DNA from: Candidatus Chloroploca asiatica
Lineage (GTDB): Bacteria; Chloroflexota; Chloroflexia; Chloroflexales; Chloroflexaceae
Assembly (NCBI RefSeq): GCF_002532075.1
Contig: NZ_LYXE01000059.1
Span: forward strand, 25,235-89,234
Reading direction: 5' to 3'
DNA length: 64,000 nucleotides
Shown here: positions 51,937-60,762 of the stretch, piece after piece
Numbering within the stretch: position 1 is the stretch's first letter
Layout: each line of letters starts with the position of its first letter
Notes under the pieces: generated by a model
Databases searched by the model: none
What the model was told of the DNA's origin: nothing
The model's input: only the letters and a program-made list of their open reading frames with translations
Made by a program: the position numbers and the translations under genes

Positions 51937-54900
51937 CGGTACGGGCGTATTCGTTGGGATGGGCGTATTCGTTGGGATGGGCGTATTCGTTGGCGTCGGT
52001 GACGGGCCGATCGTTGGCGAGGGCAGCGGGATCGAAGGCAGATCAACCTCGGCATACCCAACAACCTCACGGGTATTGAACGCCTGGATGAGCGTCGTCC
52101 CTTCGCCGGGCACCGGACCAGTCAAGCTAAAGCTCAGCCCCTTTTGACCCGCCGGTGCACCATTCGGCAAGCGCACCAGCAACGCCCCACGGGCCGTACC
52201 AGCAGCATAGGCATCAGTCACCGCTCCGGGTTCGGCAACAAAGGTTGCGCCTTCACCAAAACCGCCAAGCCCGGTCACCGTCACGGTTGCAATATCCACC
52301 GTGGGCGGCAACGTGACCAGAACGCTGCCACCAACCGGGAGGCTCGGGGTCGTAAAGAAGATCGTATGGTCATTGCCTGCCGAGGTGAGACTCACGTCGG
52401 TCAAGGGAGCCCCAGGCTGCATCTCGGCGAGCGCAAAGCGGCGTGAATTGGGGCGGGTGCTCGTCGTGTAGTAGAGACGATACCGCGAACCCTCTTTCAA
52501 CATCCGCACCGCCCAGACCTCATCGGGTGAACCGGCGATAATTGCATCATTGGCCCCAGTCCAGACTGGCTGATTCGGTGATGGGCGCACCCAGTTGATG
52601 CCATCGGTTGAAACAATATAGCCTGTGGTATACCCGGCCGTATACCCCGCGGCTTCATACCACATCCGATAAAAGACTCCATCCTTCATCACCGCCGGCA
52701 CACCGATGTTGTTATCATCAAACGTGCCGAACGTGCCCGGAGCAATAATTGAGCCATCGGGATTGGTGGCAATGCGGGTCCAGATCACACCATCAGGTGA
52801 CACGGCATAACCAATCCGGAAGGTATAAGCAGGACTCGTGCTCACCCCTTCAAACCACATCCGATGGCAGGTACCCGTCGTCCGCCCATTTTCACAAGGG
52901 GCAGTCGTGCTTGCCTGATCGATCAGCACCGCAGGCGCGACGATATAGGTTCCATCAAATTGACCAGGCACACCCGAGGCGCGCAAGAGAGCGCCACCCG
53001 CCAGATTGCCCGGCACACGTGTCCACGTGATCCCATCCTGCGACTCGGCGAGACCGATGCCATCAATGCTAGAGGCATCACGAAAACCGGTGTAGTACAT
53101 CCGATAGGTCGCGCCGAAACGAATGATATTCATCGTCGAAACACCAGCCGCATCGAATGTCCCGTTCTGACCTGAGGCCTCAAAAACACTGCCCCCCGTC
53201 CCATTGCCTGGCACACGTGTCCAGGTAATGCCATCAGGTGAGATGGCATAGCCAATGCGCCGCTCTTGCAGCGGGGCGGGGCCAGTGCCAACATACCACA
53301 TACGATAACAGAGACCACTGGTACGACCATTTTCGCAGGGGGCACCGACACGGGCATCATCACGCAGTACCTGGGGCGGGAAGATCTCGGTCACATCAAA
53401 ACTGGTTCCATTGCCGCCACAATTGTCACCGGCCAACCCAAAGATCGCCCCATTCAGACTTTCGGGACACGTTCCGGGCACGCTCTGCCAGGGCTGATTG
53501 TTAGCGGCCGGCCCAGGCGTTGGGAGTGGTGTACTGGTGGGGAGTGGCGTATTTGTCGGTGGCGTAGTCGGCGTACTAGTCGGCCCCGGCGTACTGGTAG
53601 GGCCAGGAGTATTGGTGGGGAGTGGCGTACTCGTCAGCGTCGGCACAGGGGTACTAGTCGGAAGCGGGGTTGGCGTTGGCAAACCCGAACCAACGACGGT
53701 AGCATTGCCATATTGCAGCACCTCGCGAGCATCAAAGGTCTGCACCAGCACCGCACTATCGGCCGATGGCTGCACAGCAAGCGTAAAGGCAATGGTTTTC
53801 GCCCCAGCCGGCGCACCATCGGGCAGGCGCACCAGCAACGCCCCACGGGCCAGATTGCCCGAGGCGGCATCAGTGATGGCATCGGCCTCAGCGACCAGCG
53901 TGGCCGTTGCGCCAAAGCCGGTCACATTGCCAGGCGTCACCTGGGCAAACGGCACACTGGCAGGAAGAGTGACGAGCACACTTCCCCCAGCGGGAATCGC
54001 CTGACTGGTAAAGGTGAGGGTATAGGTTGTCGCGGTATTCGTCAGTTGGAGATCGGCAAACGATGTACCGGGAGTCATCGTGGCATAACTGAGCCGACGA
54101 GCATTGGGGCGGATCGTGTGGTTGTACCAGATGCGGTAGGTCGCACCGTCTTTGACCACGGCGGGTGCCCAGAGGTCATCAGGGCTCAGGGTGCCAGGAT
54201 CATCACTCCCACGCCAGACCGGATCGTTTGGCACAGGACGCACCCAGTTCACCCCATCGGTCGAGACAACGTGACCAATGGTCGCCTGACCACCCGTTGA
54301 GCGGGCATCGTACCACATCCGATAGAGCGCACCATCTTTGATCACCGCCGGCACCGCTGCATTGGCCGCATCAAACGTGCCTGCCGGTCCGCGATCAATC
54401 ACGGCTCCGCCATACCCCGCGCCAGCAAGCCGCGTCCAGTTCAGGCCGTCGGGCGACACAGCGTGGCCGATCAAATAGGTATAGACTGGACTCACATCCA
54501 CACCCTGGTACCACATGCGATAACAGGCCCCACTGGTACGCCCATTTTCACACGGGGCCAGCGTACTTGCCTGATCAACAATGACGCGGGGGGCCGCCAC
54601 AATATCCTGGTCAAAGGTGCCATCAAGGCCCGAGGGGCGCAACACACTTCCACCGGTCAGTGGCCCCTCCACGCGGGTCCAGTTTAGACCATCGGTTGAA
54701 GTCGCCATCCCCAGGCTAAAGAGGCTACCGTTGCCACCGACATACCACATGGTAAAGCCAGTAGCCGTGCGAACCACCGTCGGGAATGAAACCTCGGCGC
54801 TATCAAAACGACCGGTTGGCCCAGCCCCAAGCACACTCCCCAACCCGGCGAGGCCAGGCACCCGCGTCCACGTACGGCCATCAGGTGAGATAGCATACCC

Positions 54901-55248
54901 AATCCGTCGAAGGCCGCTCGTCGCAACCCCGGTATACCACATACGATAGCAGGTCTCACCTTCGGCAATCCCAGGGCAGGGCGCAATGCTCGTCGCTGTA
55001 TCTTGCAAAATCACCGAAGCATAGATTTCATTCGCATCAAAGCCTTGTCCCGGGCCACCACAATTTTCATTGGCACTGGTGAAGACCGCGCCTTGAACCG
55101 CAGGGTCACAGGTACCCGCAACATGAACCCACGGCTGGCGATTTGGCACGGTCGCACTTACCAGGGAGGCAGCAAAACTGCTCAACACCAGCAAGAGACC
55201 AAGGAATAAACCACCAAAGAAAAAGGGTGAAGAGACTATCCGACGCAT
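49756..55248 (-). CDS. Giant secreted protein: two beta-propeller-like modules plus three LamG modules
   Basis: 1830 residues with a signal peptide (about 1-32). Two homologous modules (about 35-395 and 582-950) each hold repeated YRMWY motifs (CYRMWYTGV, LYRMWYDAR and others) and SPDGxxWTR motifs. They resemble the five-bladed propeller folds of GH32/43/68-like proteins. Each is followed by a beta domain with GGSVLVTLP (about 395-520, 950-1073). Pro-Thr linkers (520-580, 1073-1104) lead to three LamG modules starting near 1105, 1362 and 1619, each opening GSNFALAFDG or nearly so, with QTVEFWLRPN and WSHVAATYN. AGGAG lies 8 nt before the ATG. No sortase or membrane anchor is seen at the C terminus. 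Role: probably extracellular glycan binding; no catalytic acid was confirmed. Confidence 0.82.
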   Translation of the reverse strand: MRRIVSSPFFFGGLFLGLLLVLSSFAASLVSATVPNRQPWVHVAGTCDPAVQGAVFTSANENCGGPGQGFDANEIYASVILQDTATSIAPCPGIAEGETCYRMWYTGVATSGLRRIGYAISPDGRTWTRVPGLAGLGSVLGAGPTGRFDSAEVSFPTVVRTATGFTMWYVGGNGSLFSLGMATSTDGLNWTRVEGPLTGGSVLRPSGLDGTFDQDIVAAPRVIVDQASTLAPCENGRTSGACYRMWYQGVDVSPVYTYLIGHAVSPDGLNWTRLAGAGYGGAVIDRGPAGTFDAANAAVPAVIKDGALYRMWYDARSTGGQATIGHVVSTDGVNWVRPVPNDPVWRGSDDPGTLSPDDLWAPAVVKDGATYRIWYNHTIRPNARRLSYATMTPGTSFADLQLTNTATTYTLTFTSQAIPAGGSVLVTLPASVPFAQVTPGNVTGFGATATLVAEADAITDAASGNLARGALLVRLPDGAPAGAKTIAFTLAVQPSADSAVLVQTFDAREVLQYGNATVVGSGLPTPTPLPTSTPVPTLTSTPLPTNTPGPTSTPGPTSTPTTPPTNTPLPTSTPLPTPGPAANNQPWQSVPGTCPESLNGAIFGLAGDNCGGNGTSFDVTEIFPPQVLRDDARVGAPCENGRTSGLCYRMWYVGTGPAPLQERRIGYAISPDGITWTRVPGNGTGGSVFEASGQNGTFDAAGVSTMNIIRFGATYRMYYTGFRDASSIDGIGLAESQDGITWTRVPGNLAGGALLRASGVPGQFDGTYIVAPAVLIDQASTTAPCENGRTTGTCHRMWFEGVSTSPAYTFRIGYAVSPDGVIWTRIATNPDGSIIAPGTFGTFDDNNIGVPAVMKDGVFYRMWYEAAGYTAGYTTGYIVSTDGINWVRPSPNQPVWTGANDAIIAGSPDEVWAVRMLKEGSRYRLYYTTSTRPNSRRFALAEMQPGAPLTDVSLTSAGNDHTIFFTTPSLPVGGSVLVTLPPTVDIATVTVTGLGGFGEGATFVAEPGAVTDAYAAGTARGALLVRLPNGAPAGQKGLSFSLTGPVPGEGTTLIQAFNTREVVGYAEVDLPSIPLPSPTIGPSPTPTNTPIPTNTPIPTNTPVPGSNFALAFDGVNDDLRGDAIAGLNGTQTVEFWLRPNVAGQNGVILATTNDASGWSLELESGRITWWIYTAAGQWQGVTHPVALPAGTWSHVAATYNAGVAQIFVNGTGGTATTVGTITAGPRVRVGGLTPYGFVNAQIDEVRFSNNVRYAANFTVPAAAFMPDANTLALFSFDEANGQTTTDRSGNGYVLTLGASTNAANDDPTWVASSAPTEGSGAVPTPTNTATPAPTSTPGPSPTPTNTPIPTNTPIPTNTPVPGSNFALAFDGVNDDLRGDAIAGLNGTQTVEFWLRPNTAGQNGVILATTNDASGWSLELDGGRITWWIYTAAGQWQGLTHPVALPAGTWSHVAATYNAGVAQLFVNGTGGTATTVGTITAGPRVRVGGLAPYGFVNAQIDELRFSNSVRYATNFTVPTAAFLPDANTLALFSFDEANGQTTTDRSGNGYVLTLGASANAANDDPTWVASSAPTEGSGAVPTPTNTATPASTSTPGPSPTPTNTPLPTNTPIPTSTPVPGTNFALAFDGANDDLRGIAIAGLNGTQTVEFWLRPNTAGQNGVILATTDDASGWSLELDGGRITWWIYTAAGQWQGLTHPVALTAGTWSHVAATYNAGVAQIFVNGTGGTATTVGTITAGPRLRVGGLLPYGFVNAQLDELRFSNNVRYAANFGVPTAPFAPDANTLALFNFNEGAGQTVADAQSPYTLTLGATANAENDDPTWVASTVPFN

Positions 55249-55572
55249 ACGCTCGCTCCTATGCTTCGCATTGCCAAACAGATAACAGGAATTTATTGTG
55301 GTCAGTGGAAAGCACCCGTGTTGAGCGTTGATGACTGCGGATCACCAGGGCAATACCCAGGCCAACCTTGCAGCCACCAAGTTGCACCCAACCAACACCA
55401 ACCGACATGACACCACAATGTCTGGTCATCATAGCAATTATTTATAAATTATTCCTAAACATTCGCCCGAGCGAGGTTGCGAGGTGTTTAAGAAGCTACA
55501 CTGCTACACAGCATAGCAATGCGGTTTAAGAGGAATCACAGCGTGCCTTTACAGGCGCTCACCCTCTGCACA
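55249..55572. other. 324-bp gap with a promoter for the giant LamG gene
   Basis: No gene is seen. An extended -10 TGCTATGAT lies at 55436-55428 on the minus strand, followed by a leader of about 170 nt. Just upstream of it, 55431-55460 is strongly AT-rich (ATTATTTATAAATTATT), which could act as an UP-like or bent element. No terminator hairpin was found after the VWA gene. Confidence 0.5.
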
Positions 55573-58419
55573 TCATTTACGCCGCTGACGGGCCGCAAGC
55601 AGGGTCGCCAGCGTATCGTCATCAGAGTTTGGCGATGTGCGCGTTGGCCTGGAGGGCGAAGGCGCGGGTTGTTCACGCGGGTCAGGGAGCGCAGCGGTGC
55701 TGGGCGTGGAAGCCGCCGCGTTATCACGAGCGGAGGGAGGTGTCGAGGGCTGTGTACGTGCCGTACGCAGGCGAATCAGGGCCGGATCAAGACCCACCTC
55801 TGCCCCAGATGATGTCGAGCGGCGCCGTCGCTTGAAGAGCGCGGGGAGTTCGATCTGGCGCAAAAAGAGTCGCCGCAGGGCAATATCAAACGGCAAGAGC
55901 ACCAGGGCAAGCCAGAGCAAGGGCAAGCCGATCTCATTGACCCGCCCGACCCGCTGCCCTGCCGGTTCAAAGAGACTCGCTGGAGGCGGGGCAACGCGCC
56001 CGCCCGTCACTGCGGCCAGATCATTGAGCAGAACCTGTCCATCAATACTCGGCGCATACTCAGGCGAATAACTGACTGCCACTCCCGCACTGGTTGTGGC
56101 AAAAACCTCGCCTTGCAGATCAGACGCCGTCACCTGGGCCAGATAGACCCCGGGATCAGGGGCGGGAACAACGGCGCGAAACCGCCCCGGCCCGACCTGG
56201 CGAAAAGCGACCGGGACACCACGTTCCGCAGGATCAAGCAGACGACCCGTTACCTCACCCGTCAGCGCCATGCGCCCATCCTCACCAAAAACAAAGAGAT
56301 CGAGCAGGATTTCGCTACCTTCAGCGCGTGCTTCAAGACTCATCCGGCCCGAGGAGGCGGGTGGGAGCACCGCATCAACCAGACCGGTCGCAAAAGGCGC
56401 AAAGCCCTCCCAGGCGAGCCAATCGGTCGCCCACTGCGCCTTGAGATCGCTCGTCCAGGCGAGCACACGCCCGAGCCCAACCTGCCACACCGCAAGCAAC
56501 GGTTCACCGTCGGGGGCCACAAGCAAGGTGCGGGCAGCGGGGCGCGCAGCGGTCGCGTTGTAGCCATTCAACGGCGGCAGCGGGCCAAGGCCACGGATGG
56601 GGGGCGCATTGAGCACAATTGCGGGCAAAAAGCGCTCCTCCACCAGATCGCGCCCAGCAACACGGATCGTCTCATTCAAGAAGATCGCAGGCACATCCTG
56701 GGCCTGCAACACCCGATAAAACGCGCCACCGCCCCGTTCGGCGAGTCCTTCAAGGCTTGGATTAGCCTCGCCACCTATCGAGACAATCGTGATGGTCGAC
56801 CCATCGGCGCGCATCCGGTCAATCAGGTCAGTATAGTTGCTACTATCGAGGCCATCGGTCAAGAGGATCAAATGCTTGACCCGCGCATCAACCGCATCGA
56901 GCGCATCGGCCCCCAGCGCCACCCCGGCGCGAATATTGGTTCCGCCACCAATGCTGATGCGCCCGAGGGCCTCTTCAACCAGCAAGAGATCAGTGAAAGG
57001 CTGAAGCGGCAGCACCGTCTGCGCCACATCATCAAAGACGAAGATGCCAAGCTGATCTTGTTCAGCAAGACCCTGCGTCGCGAGAATGACGGCATCCTTC
57101 GCCAGATCGAGGCGATTACGCCCAGGGCCAGCCGTATCAGACATACTGCCACTACGATCAAGCACCAGGACAAGGGCGAGATCAGGGCGTTCTTCCTGGC
57201 TACGTGGATTGAGGTCAACGGGCAGAATCTCGGCCAGTGGCGTACGGCGCCACCCCCCAGCCCCAAACGCTTCGGTACCCCCAATCATCGCCAGACCACC
57301 GCCCTGCTCGCGGACATAGATGGTCAGCGCACGCTGCACCTCGGGGGCAAGCGCGGGGGCGGGCACATCAACGAGAAAGACGGCGGCGAACTGGCGCAAC
57401 TGTGTCACCTGGGCGGGCACCTGGGCAGGCGCACGCACCTCAACCCGCACCTCGCCAGCCTCAAGGGCCGCCCGCAGCGGTGCCGCCCGATCCTCCGCTG
57501 AAGCAACGATAAGCACACGTGGCGGACCCTCGACCTGGGTAAAAGCTGTTGCCCGATTATTGAGCGCCTGCGTATCAACCGGCGAAGTCATCCGCACCTC
57601 AAAGCGTCGGAAACCGGCTTCGCCAACCGGCAGATTGAATTGCAAGGTGCCCGCACCAACGGCAACCGGCAACGCCTCTTCAACCGCAACCAGCTCACCA
57701 TCAGCCAGGAGCTCAACCCGCGCCGTCGTCGCAACATTGCTCTGAAAACGCACTGTCAGTGGCAATGACTGACCCTCGCGCGCTGTCGCAGGCACATCAA
57801 GGGCGGTCACCAGTAGATCGGGGCCACTCGTAGCGACAAAGGGCACCACCTCAATCGGCACCCCTCGCAGCGCAGCGATGCGCGCAGCCTCGACCGCGCG
57901 CCCCGTATTCTCGACCCCATCCGAAAGCAACACAATGCGTTTCTGCGCATCAGCAGGCAAGAGAGCGAGCCCAAGCTGGATCGCCTCGGCGATATTGGTC
58001 CGACTCGGCGTCACAACCGACGTTACACGATTGAGCGGAGCCACCGGCACGGCGGCCCGCTCGACAGCGGGATCGGCCCCAAAAACAACCATAGCCGCAC
58101 GATCCGTCGGCTCGCCCGCCTCCATCGCCTGATTGACATAGGCCAGCGCCTCTTCGCGCAACGCCGGCGCAAACGAATCGCTGCCATCAAGCAAAAAGAC
58201 CACCGCCGTCTGCTCGCTCGGACGGACAAGCTGCGTGCCAGCGAGCGCCAGCACAAGCGCCAGCAACATCAGACTGCGCAACACCAGCAACGCCCCAAAA
58301 CGGCGACGACCGAGGCGCACCAGATTAGGGGCACGCGTCGCCCAGGCAAAGAGCCAGAGCAACGGAAGCAAACCCAGAAGCAGCAATGCTGCCGGATAGA
58401 TAAAGCTCAGTGTTATCAT
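55573..58419 (-). CDS. Membrane protein with two VWA domains and a class I amidotransferase-like segment
   Basis: About 948 residues. Two N-terminal membrane segments (7-26, 42-62) in BatA-like style lead to VWA 1 with MIDAS DGSDS (78-82). A CARF-like or Ig-like linker follows, then a glutamine-amidotransferase-like Rossmann segment (about 300-400; LIVASAEDRAAPL, GGGLAMIGGTEAFGAGGW). VWA 2 has DRSGS (421-425) and LTDGLD. Further beta domains, a third membrane segment near 835-860 (LPLLWLALVLLPFDIAL) and a Ser/Pro-rich tail complete it. Proteins of this layout are membrane-bound and of unknown function. The ATG at 58419 is preferred over a GTG at 58428 because an extended -10 ends 7 nt before it. 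Confidence 0.8.
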   Translation of the reverse strand: MITLSFIYPAALLLLGLLPLLWLFAWATRAPNLVRLGRRRFGALLVLRSLMLLALVLALAGTQLVRPSEQTAVVFLLDGSDSFAPALREEALAYVNQAMEAGEPTDRAAMVVFGADPAVERAAVPVAPLNRVTSVVTPSRTNIAEAIQLGLALLPADAQKRIVLLSDGVENTGRAVEAARIAALRGVPIEVVPFVATSGPDLLVTALDVPATAREGQSLPLTVRFQSNVATTARVELLADGELVAVEEALPVAVGAGTLQFNLPVGEAGFRRFEVRMTSPVDTQALNNRATAFTQVEGPPRVLIVASAEDRAAPLRAALEAGEVRVEVRAPAQVPAQVTQLRQFAAVFLVDVPAPALAPEVQRALTIYVREQGGGLAMIGGTEAFGAGGWRRTPLAEILPVDLNPRSQEERPDLALVLVLDRSGSMSDTAGPGRNRLDLAKDAVILATQGLAEQDQLGIFVFDDVAQTVLPLQPFTDLLLVEEALGRISIGGGTNIRAGVALGADALDAVDARVKHLILLTDGLDSSNYTDLIDRMRADGSTITIVSIGGEANPSLEGLAERGGGAFYRVLQAQDVPAIFLNETIRVAGRDLVEERFLPAIVLNAPPIRGLGPLPPLNGYNATAARPAARTLLVAPDGEPLLAVWQVGLGRVLAWTSDLKAQWATDWLAWEGFAPFATGLVDAVLPPASSGRMSLEARAEGSEILLDLFVFGEDGRMALTGEVTGRLLDPAERGVPVAFRQVGPGRFRAVVPAPDPGVYLAQVTASDLQGEVFATTSAGVAVSYSPEYAPSIDGQVLLNDLAAVTGGRVAPPPASLFEPAGQRVGRVNEIGLPLLWLALVLLPFDIALRRLFLRQIELPALFKRRRRSTSSGAEVGLDPALIRLRTARTQPSTPPSARDNAAASTPSTAALPDPREQPAPSPSRPTRTSPNSDDDTLATLLAARQRRK

Positions 58420-58426
58420 CGTATAC

Positions 58427-58435
58427 ACTGTAGCA
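58427..58435 (-). promoter_or_regulatory. Extended -10 (TGCTACAGT) for the VWA gene, leaderless geometry
   Basis: TGCTACAGT, seven bases (GTATACG), then ATG: the same layout as at the LCP gene. No ribosome site is seen. Confidence 0.5.
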
Positions 58436-58504
58436 TGGATTGCCTTGGGTTGCGCTGTGCAGGCGCGTGCTTTGGCCCAACTGTTTCAGTGGCTCCTTCA
58501 ACGC

Positions 58505-58549
58505 TGAGACGTCAAAACGGCCAGCAGAGCTGGCCGTTTTGACGTCTCA
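58505..58549 (-). terminator. 21-bp perfect hairpin after the acyl-CoA ligase gene
   Basis: Arms 58505-58525 and 58529-58549 with an AGA loop. The apex is AAAACGGCCAGC/GCTGGCCGTTTT. It is 9 nt beyond the stop codon. No U-tract beyond the stem's own Ts. Confidence 0.75.
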
Positions 58550-58558
58550 ACCTTAACC

Positions 58559-60301
58559 TTACGCCGGTGTCTGAGCGGTCGTTTCGCCCTTCTGGCGGGC
58601 TTTCTCTTCTTCGATCAAGACCCGGCGGAGGATCTTGCCGACCATGGTCTTGGGCAATTCGGTGCGGAACTCAACCTCACGCGGGATCTTGTAGCTCGCA
58701 AGATGGATCTTGCAAAACTCCTTGATCTCATCGGGCGTTGGGTTCTCACCGGTCTTCGGCACAATAAAGGCCTTGACGGTATCATCACCACGCTTGGGGT
58801 TCGGAATGCCGACCACGACGGCCTCCATGACTTTGGGATGCATATAGAGCACCTCTTCCACGTCACGGGGCAGCACCTTGAAGCCACTGGCGATAATCAT
58901 ATCCTTCTTGCGGTCAACCACATAGAAGTAGCCTTCGGGGTCAACCTTGCAGATATCGCCGGTGCGCAGCCAGCCATCGGCATCAATGGTCTGGGCCGTC
59001 TCTTCGGGGCGATTCCAATAGCCCTGCATAATCTGGGGGCCACGGACACAAAGTTCACCCTGCGCCTCGTTATCAAACGGCAGCGACTCACCGGTCTCCA
59101 GATCAACAATCTTGGCATCGGTATCAGGCACCGGAATGCCAACACTGCCGCCTTTGCGTGTCCCAAAGACCGGATTGCAGTGCGTCACCGGGCTACACTC
59201 GGTCATGCCAAAGCCCTCGACCAGACGCCCGCCGGTAATCTGCCCAAACTTCTCCTGGACTTCGATAGGCAATGGAGCCGAGCCAGAGATACAGGCCGTG
59301 ACACTTTTCAGGTCATACTTGCCGACATCAGGGTGATTAATAATGCCAATATACATCGCCGGCACACCCGGATAGAGCGTACAGCGCTCTTTCTGGATCA
59401 CCTTCATCACATTATCAATCGGGCGAGGATTGGGCACAATCACAATCTCGGCCCCCATCGAGATCGAATAGATCATCGCCACGGTCATGCCATACACGTG
59501 GAAGAAGGGAATGGCGGCCATCATCTTCTCGGCCCCACGTTTGCCCTTGGGAAGCCAGGCCTGGATCATCATGGCATTGGCAATCAGGTTACGGTGCGAC
59601 AGCATCGCCGCCTTGGGCAAGCCGGTCGTGCCACCGGTATACTGCAAGAGCGCCGTATCCATAGCGCCGACTTCAGCGCGTGGTGGCGTAGGGGCATACT
59701 TCTCAAGCAACCTCGCAAAAAAGAAGATATCCGACTCGGGTTGCACATCAACCCACTCAGGCGTCCGTTTCTGCTTGCTTTTCACCAGGAAGTTGGAAGG
59801 AAAGGAGAGCGTATCAAAGACATAGGCAATAATCGTACGTTTGACGGGCGTTTCAGCACGAATTTCACGCAAACGGGGCCAGAAAAGGTTGAGCATAACG
59901 ATCGTTTCGGCCCCCGCGTCAACCAACTGATGCTGCAACTCACGGCTCGTATAGGTTGGATTCACATTCACAACCATCGCCCCGATGCGCATCGCCGCAA
60001 AGAAACTAATAATGTAATGGGGCGAGTTGGGCAACATAATGGCGACCCGCTCACCTTTGCGGACACCAAGCTGGTAGAGGGCCGTCGCCATGCGGTCAAC
60101 CTGCTCGTTGAGTTGACGATAGGTCATGCGCCCACCGACGGTAAAACGCTCACCGAGCAGATAACTGAGCACAAAATTGGTCGCGATCTTGTCAGGAAAG
60201 GCACGGGCAGTCTCATTGAGCAGATCACTCAACGACTGATCGGGGTAGGTGAGGGTTCGGACTACATCCGGCTCATAGCTTGCAAACCATGGTCGTTCCA
60301 T
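58559..60301 (-). CDS. Long-chain fatty acid-CoA ligase
   Basis: 580 residues. ATP-dependent activation of fatty acids to acyl-CoA via an acyl-adenylate. ANL superfamily motifs: P-loop-like YTGGTTGLPKAAM, GFGMTECSP, the hinge TGDICKVDPEGYFYVVDRKKDMI, GFKVLPRDVEE, and the C-terminal catalytic Lys in TMVGKILRR. An AAGGAGG lies about 7 nt before the ATG. It is monocistronic, bounded by hairpins or promoters. Chain-length preference cannot be read. fadD would be the customary name, but orthology is not established here. Confidence 0.92.
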   Translation of the reverse strand: MERPWFASYEPDVVRTLTYPDQSLSDLLNETARAFPDKIATNFVLSYLLGERFTVGGRMTYRQLNEQVDRMATALYQLGVRKGERVAIMLPNSPHYIISFFAAMRIGAMVVNVNPTYTSRELQHQLVDAGAETIVMLNLFWPRLREIRAETPVKRTIIAYVFDTLSFPSNFLVKSKQKRTPEWVDVQPESDIFFFARLLEKYAPTPPRAEVGAMDTALLQYTGGTTGLPKAAMLSHRNLIANAMMIQAWLPKGKRGAEKMMAAIPFFHVYGMTVAMIYSISMGAEIVIVPNPRPIDNVMKVIQKERCTLYPGVPAMYIGIINHPDVGKYDLKSVTACISGSAPLPIEVQEKFGQITGGRLVEGFGMTECSPVTHCNPVFGTRKGGSVGIPVPDTDAKIVDLETGESLPFDNEAQGELCVRGPQIMQGYWNRPEETAQTIDADGWLRTGDICKVDPEGYFYVVDRKKDMIIASGFKVLPRDVEEVLYMHPKVMEAVVVGIPNPKRGDDTVKAFIVPKTGENPTPDEIKEFCKIHLASYKIPREVEFRTELPKTMVGKILRRVLIEEEKARQKGETTAQTPA

Positions 60302-60412
60302 GCAGGCACCTCCTTGTGCGGTAGATACAAAGACCGTAGCTGGTCATCAGCCTTGCACAAGCTGTGCGCATGCATTTCCGACAACCAACTACGGACAAAG
60401 GTTTGAAACTAC

Positions 60413-60583
60413 TTATACGTCGTCACGCAACCAACCGCGCTCACGGGCAATGAATTTGATCGTCGCGTCATCAGGTGGATAAAGGCCAGCGGCCTGATAG
60501 GCATAGGCCAGAAGTGCAGCGCCTCCAATGAGCCCGAGGACAAGCCCGAGCACAAAGGCAAACGCACTCATTACCTGTTTCAT
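60413..60583 (-). CDS. 56-residue single-pass membrane protein
   Basis: Not recognised. From the ATG at 60583 (GGAGGA 5 nt upstream) it has one long hydrophobic stretch (MSAFAFVLGLVLGLIGGAAL, about 5-28) with several Gly/Leu pairs, then YPPDDATIKFIARERGWLRDDV. That is a charged, probably cytoplasmic, tail of about 22 residues. A good ribosome site and an extended -10 flanked by a dyad support it as a real gene. It is divergent from the aldolase gene. Confidence 0.65.
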   Translation of the reverse strand: MKQVMSAFAFVLGLVLGLIGGAALLAYAYQAAGLYPPDDATIKFIARERGWLRDDV

Positions 60584-60615
60584 TCTTCCTCCAGGTATTT
60601 CGTGTGCTATCACAG

Positions 60616-60639
60616 GGTACAATGTTATGCTATTGTACC
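60616..60639. promoter_or_regulatory. Dyad GGTACAAT-N8-ATTGTACC over the -10 of the small membrane protein gene
   Basis: Perfect 8-bp arms. The extended -10 TGGTACAAT (60640-60632, minus strand) overlaps the right arm, and the left arm covers the predicted transcription start, a layout typical of a repressor operator. Confidence 0.45.
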
Positions 60640-60672
60640 ATGACTTCAATCCCTGGTTAACACAATGTGACC

Positions 60673-60701
60673 TTTGTTTTGCCCCTATCTTCGGGTATAA
60701 T
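60673..60701 (+). promoter_or_regulatory. Promoter for the aldolase gene
   Basis: TTTGTT (60673-60678), 17-bp spacer, TATAAT (60696-60701). Predicted start near 60708, leader about 55 nt with AAAGGAG. Confidence 0.65.
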
Positions 60702-60762
60702 AGACGCGGTTTATGGTTCGAGCCAAGACGCAGGTAAAGTTCTCTGCAAAGGAGCGAGTACG

